A DNA stretch of 64,000 nucleotides from Caenorhabditis elegans (taxonomy: Eukaryota; Nematoda; Chromadorea; Rhabditida; Rhabditidae), in the NCBI RefSeq assembly GCF_000002985.6, contig NC_003279.8, positions 13,578,001-13,642,000 of the forward strand, written 5' to 3'. Shown here piece by piece: positions 61,304 to 64,000 of this stretch. The notes beneath the pieces are model-generated. The model worked only from the letters and a program-made list of their open reading frames with translations. It was not told the DNA's origin and searched no databases. Both the position numbers and the translations under genes were made by a program. Position 1 is the first letter of the stretch, and each line of letters starts with the position of its first letter.

Positions 61304-62433
61304 TTTTGTTCAAAAAATCAGCACAAGAATCACTTTTATGCTAGACACCTGGCCCCGCCCAATGCTTTGCCAAGAACACCCGAATATGATAAGGGAAATG
61401 GGGGATTGTTTCAAGGTTTTTCGGCGACTTTTTTTTGGGGTTAATTTGATGTGACGTCCTCGCATAAGTTGTTTACGACTTTTTGTGGAGTTTACGGTGA
61501 AAGTGCTGCTGATTTGGAATTGATCTTGGAGACTTTTCAGGGGAAGTTAGTTTTATTCTCTTTATTAGTTTTGTTTTCAGCTATGATGGATAGAAAATTA
61601 AATTCTATTCATTTTTGGCTCTTGAACTGAAGTTGTATCGTTACTCTCCGCCGAGATATACGGCTTTGAAGTTTTGGCGGCGAGAGAGTGTGAAGGGAGG
61701 GGAGAGCGCAGGCATGCGAAACTTTGAAGCGGTGTATCTCGGCGGGGAGGAAAGATAAAAAATTGGTGTAAAAGACAAAAGTGACTAGAATTTTATTGTC
61801 TATCGATTGAAATTTTTCAAAAATTTCAATTTTTTTGATTTTTTTAATGCTGCAAACACGCTCTCCTTGTATTTCCGGGGAGCTGAAAACAATTGCCAAC
61901 TAGTTAGTTTCCCTTGTTTTGTCAAATGACAGTTTTTTGATAGTTTCATTTCCAGCAGAGAAACAAGCGTTTGAAGTTTTTGAGACGATAGAGACATAAA
62001 ATTGTTGTATGTCGATAGAAAATCAAATTCTACACATTTTTGTCTTTTACACCATTTTCCTATTTCTCCTCCCCGCTGAGATAAACCACTTCAAAGTTTA
62101 GAGGGTGAGAGAGTGTGGGGGAGGGGGAGAGTGCAGACAGTCTGCATTCTCCCTACTCTCCCCCTCCCCCACACTCTCTCACCCTCAAAAATTCGAAACG
62201 GTGTATCTCCGCGGGGAGGAGAGATAGAAAGTTGATGTAAAATACAAAAATGTGTAGAATAATGTGTAGATTATTTTTCCAGTTGTAGTTTTCTAGTTTG
62301 TAGTTTGTAGTCTGTAGTTTATCATCACAATAATTAAAACATGAATAATATAATATATACAAGAAAGTCTAGACAAGTAGGCTAAGTGGCAAAAAGTTCA
62401 ATAGTTCAATAGAGTCCAATAGAGCGCGATTGC
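61304..62433 (-). promoter_or_regulatory. dkf-1 to ins-33 intergenic region
   Basis: No gene seen. It contains C-rich foldback copies at about 61,580-61,810 and 62,020-62,255. A run of TTGTAGTTTTC/TAGTTTGTAGTTTGTAGT at about 62,283-62,318 lies about 120 bp past the dkf-1 stop. 61,310-61,560 should hold the ins-33 promoter, but no motif is certain. Confidence 0.6.
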
Positions 62434-64000
62434 TCACGGATTCACAAGTGTCCCATATAGTATATCATCCTGGGGACTTGTCAGGTATCTGTAAATTTTG
62501 AACTTTTTTCAAAAAGAATTCTTAATAGAGCGCACTTACCTCGGCGTGTTTAGTCGAACCTCCAAATCCCTCAAATCTCGATACAGTTGTTCTCCTTTCA
62601 ACCATCCATGATCCAGACACTGTTCGATTGACATTCGAGCTTCGATCTGGAAATTAAAGAATTTGACACTACGTGGAAATTATAGCAAATGATACCTCCA
62701 CTTTCAGCAATTTTTGAATCAAATCAACTGCCAGAGGCTCTACTTCACTCCATGGCTCCGTAGGGAACATAAAGGACGCATTTTGGATTTGCTCCGATAT
62801 CTGAAATTAATTGGTTGTAGTTTGTAGTTTGTAGTTTTTATGTTGTGGTGCATGATTTGAAGTTAATGTATCACTGTTGTAGTTATGGTATGATAGGATA
62901 TGTTCAGTTTTTAGTGGTCGTTTCTAAACTTTCATTCTGTAGTTTGTAGTTTGTAGTTTGTAGTTTGTAGTTTGTTGTGTGTGTATTTTTTTAGTTAGTG
63001 ATTTTTAGTTCAAATATACCTCGGAACTATCATTCGCTCAACTACTATTATAGAAACACGCCAAGCAGAGACTCAACATTTTTTTTTGGCCACTAGTTTG
63101 TAGATTGCAGTGCATTCTCACAAAAACTACAAAAATTTCGAAGTTTTTGGCAAACTTTTCATTTGTAAACCCGAAAATTGATAGAAAAATTGAGGATTTT
63201 CAAGTTTTTTACTATATTTCCAAAACTAAAAAAGTTATCTGAAAAAGTTTTATATACAAAATGTTTCCCTTCAAATTCTGTGCATTTTGTTAGTTGAAAA
63301 CTTTTTTCTAGCTGCTTTCCCGGAGATACGCGCGATAGAAAATTCAACGGCGAGAGAGTGTGGGGGGAGGGGAGAGCGCCGATATACAAACCTTTGAAGC
63401 GGTGTATCTCGGCGGGCAGGAAAGATAGAAAGTGGGTGTAAGAGACAAAATTGTGTAGAATTTTGCGCTCTATTGGTGTAAGTAAAGCTTGAAGTGTTTT
63501 GAGACAAAAATATTTTTTGGAAAATAAAATAAAATTTCTTATATAAAAAACATCAAGTTTCAGATCCATTGATAGATACCAAAATTCTAAGCATTTTTGT
63601 TTTCCACGCCATGTTTCTAACTGCCCGCATTGCAGAGTTACAAGCGTTAAAAGATTTAGGGGTGAGAGAGTGTGGGCGGAGGGGAGAGTGCAGACAGGGC
63701 AAACTTCAAAATGGTGTATCTCAACGGGGAGGGAAGATAGAAAGTTGGTACAAGAGACGAAAATGTGTAGAATTTTATTTTCTAAAAAAAAATCCTCACC
63801 TCCTCTCCCTCATTAAACGGGAAAGTTCCAGATAACGTGACATAAATAATGACACCAACAGACCACATATCCAGAGACTTATTATATCCTTTTCTCTGTA
63901 ACACTTCAGGTGGAAGGTAGGCAGGTGTGCCGACAACAGTCTTCCTAAACTGTGACTCTGGAATGAATCGGGCGTAGCCAAAGTCACAGATCTTTGTCTG
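62434..64000 (-). CDS. dkf-1: Protein kinase D, C-terminal part of the kinase domain (5' exons outside the window)
   Basis: PKD is a diacylglycerol- and PKC-regulated Ser/Thr kinase. Four minus-strand exons are visible (64000-63800, 62800-62696, 62646-62540, 62488-62434) and join in phase. The first contains the Mg-binding DFG ([10 protein letters not shown]), the activation loop [12 protein letters not shown] with PPEVL in place of the usual APE, and [21 protein letters not shown]. The next exons read [17 protein letters not shown] and then the last kinase helix [12 protein letters not shown]. The protein ends shortly after, at GTLVNP followed by a stop, so the tail is shorter than in vertebrate PKD. 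The CAMK-type layout and the near-identity to the PKD activation loop support the call, and the position next to ins-33 and unc-59 supports dkf-1. Intron copies of the C-rich foldback lie at about 63,300-63,480 and 63,575-63,790. Confidence 0.93.
62815..62980. repeat. TTTGTAG heptamer runs in dkf-1 intron
   Basis: Two short runs of the heptamer core lie at about 62,815-62,840 and 62,935-62,975, the latter with about five tandem TAGTTTG units. The GAGGCT arms found elsewhere are missing here. Confidence 0.8.
63300..63790. mobile_element. C-rich foldback copies in dkf-1 intron
   Basis: Two copies. 63,300-63,480 (degenerate left arm GCTTTCCCGGAGATACGCGC, right arm TGTATCTCGGCGGGCAGGAA) and 63,575-63,790 (arms GCCCGCATTGCAGAGTTACA and GTATCTCAACGGGGAGGGAA). 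The second closely resembles 59,580-59,790, which shares CCACGCCATGTTTCTAACTG-like sequence. Confidence 0.75.

Overview
This is nematode nuclear DNA, almost certainly Caenorhabditis elegans chromosome I (right arm). The evidence is the AT-rich introns, TTTTCAG 3' splice sites that often sit just before start codons (as expected for trans-splicing), and a run of recognisable worm genes: gpi-1, ubc-14, vps-28, eipr-1, a TMEM161 homologue, agef-1, an NSA2 homologue, unc-59, an F-box relic, ins-33 and dkf-1. All exon coordinates were worked out by hand from conserved protein sequence, splice signals and reading phase.

Layout. 1-7.2 kb (+ strand): the 3' part of gpi-1 (glucose-6-phosphate isomerase), then ubc-14 (UBE2G2-type ubiquitin-conjugating enzyme) about 280 bp downstream. 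8.3-48.2 kb (- strand): agef-1 (19 exons, BIG-type Arf exchange factor), then TMEM161, eipr-1 and vps-28, all in the same direction. Upstream of agef-1 on the same strand is NSA2 (48.7-50.4 kb). unc-59 (septin, + strand, 51.2-55.3 kb) diverges from NSA2. 55.3-64 kb is different in character: a small unrecognised acidic ORF, a broken F-box gene, the insulin-like gene ins-33 and the 3' end of protein kinase D gene dkf-1 (both - strand), among many copies of a C-rich foldback repeat.

Theme. Several of these genes act in membrane traffic: agef-1 (Arf activation at the trans-Golgi), eipr-1 (EARP/GARP partner, dense-core vesicles) and vps-28 (ESCRT-I). The others serve housekeeping roles: glycolysis, ER-associated ubiquitination, 60S ribosome assembly and septin filaments. 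ins-33 and dkf-1 are signalling genes.

Repeats dominate the window. (1) A short module, TTGGTTGAGGCT / TTTGTAGTTTGTAGT / AGCCTCAACCAA in either orientation, occurs well over a hundred times by eye. It lies almost only in introns of the conserved genes and is nearly absent between genes. Some entire introns are one module, and the module often abuts 5' splice sites. (2) The 6.9-kb intron of agef-1 holds a roughly 3.8-kb satellite of 32-bp units and a roughly 1.4-kb satellite of 40-bp units. The 40-bp unit is an uninterrupted run of alternating nTTCn/nGAAn pentamers, which is the heat-shock-element pattern. (3) A young gag-only LTR retrotransposon (BEL/Pao-like) with 300-bp LTRs and a 5-bp target duplication sits in an eipr-1 intron. 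(4) Large foldback elements occur in ubc-14 and agef-1 introns, one carrying a nested TA-flanked insertion. (5) There is a 770-bp tandem duplication in eipr-1 and a roughly 1-kb heptamer array in the TMEM161 gene.
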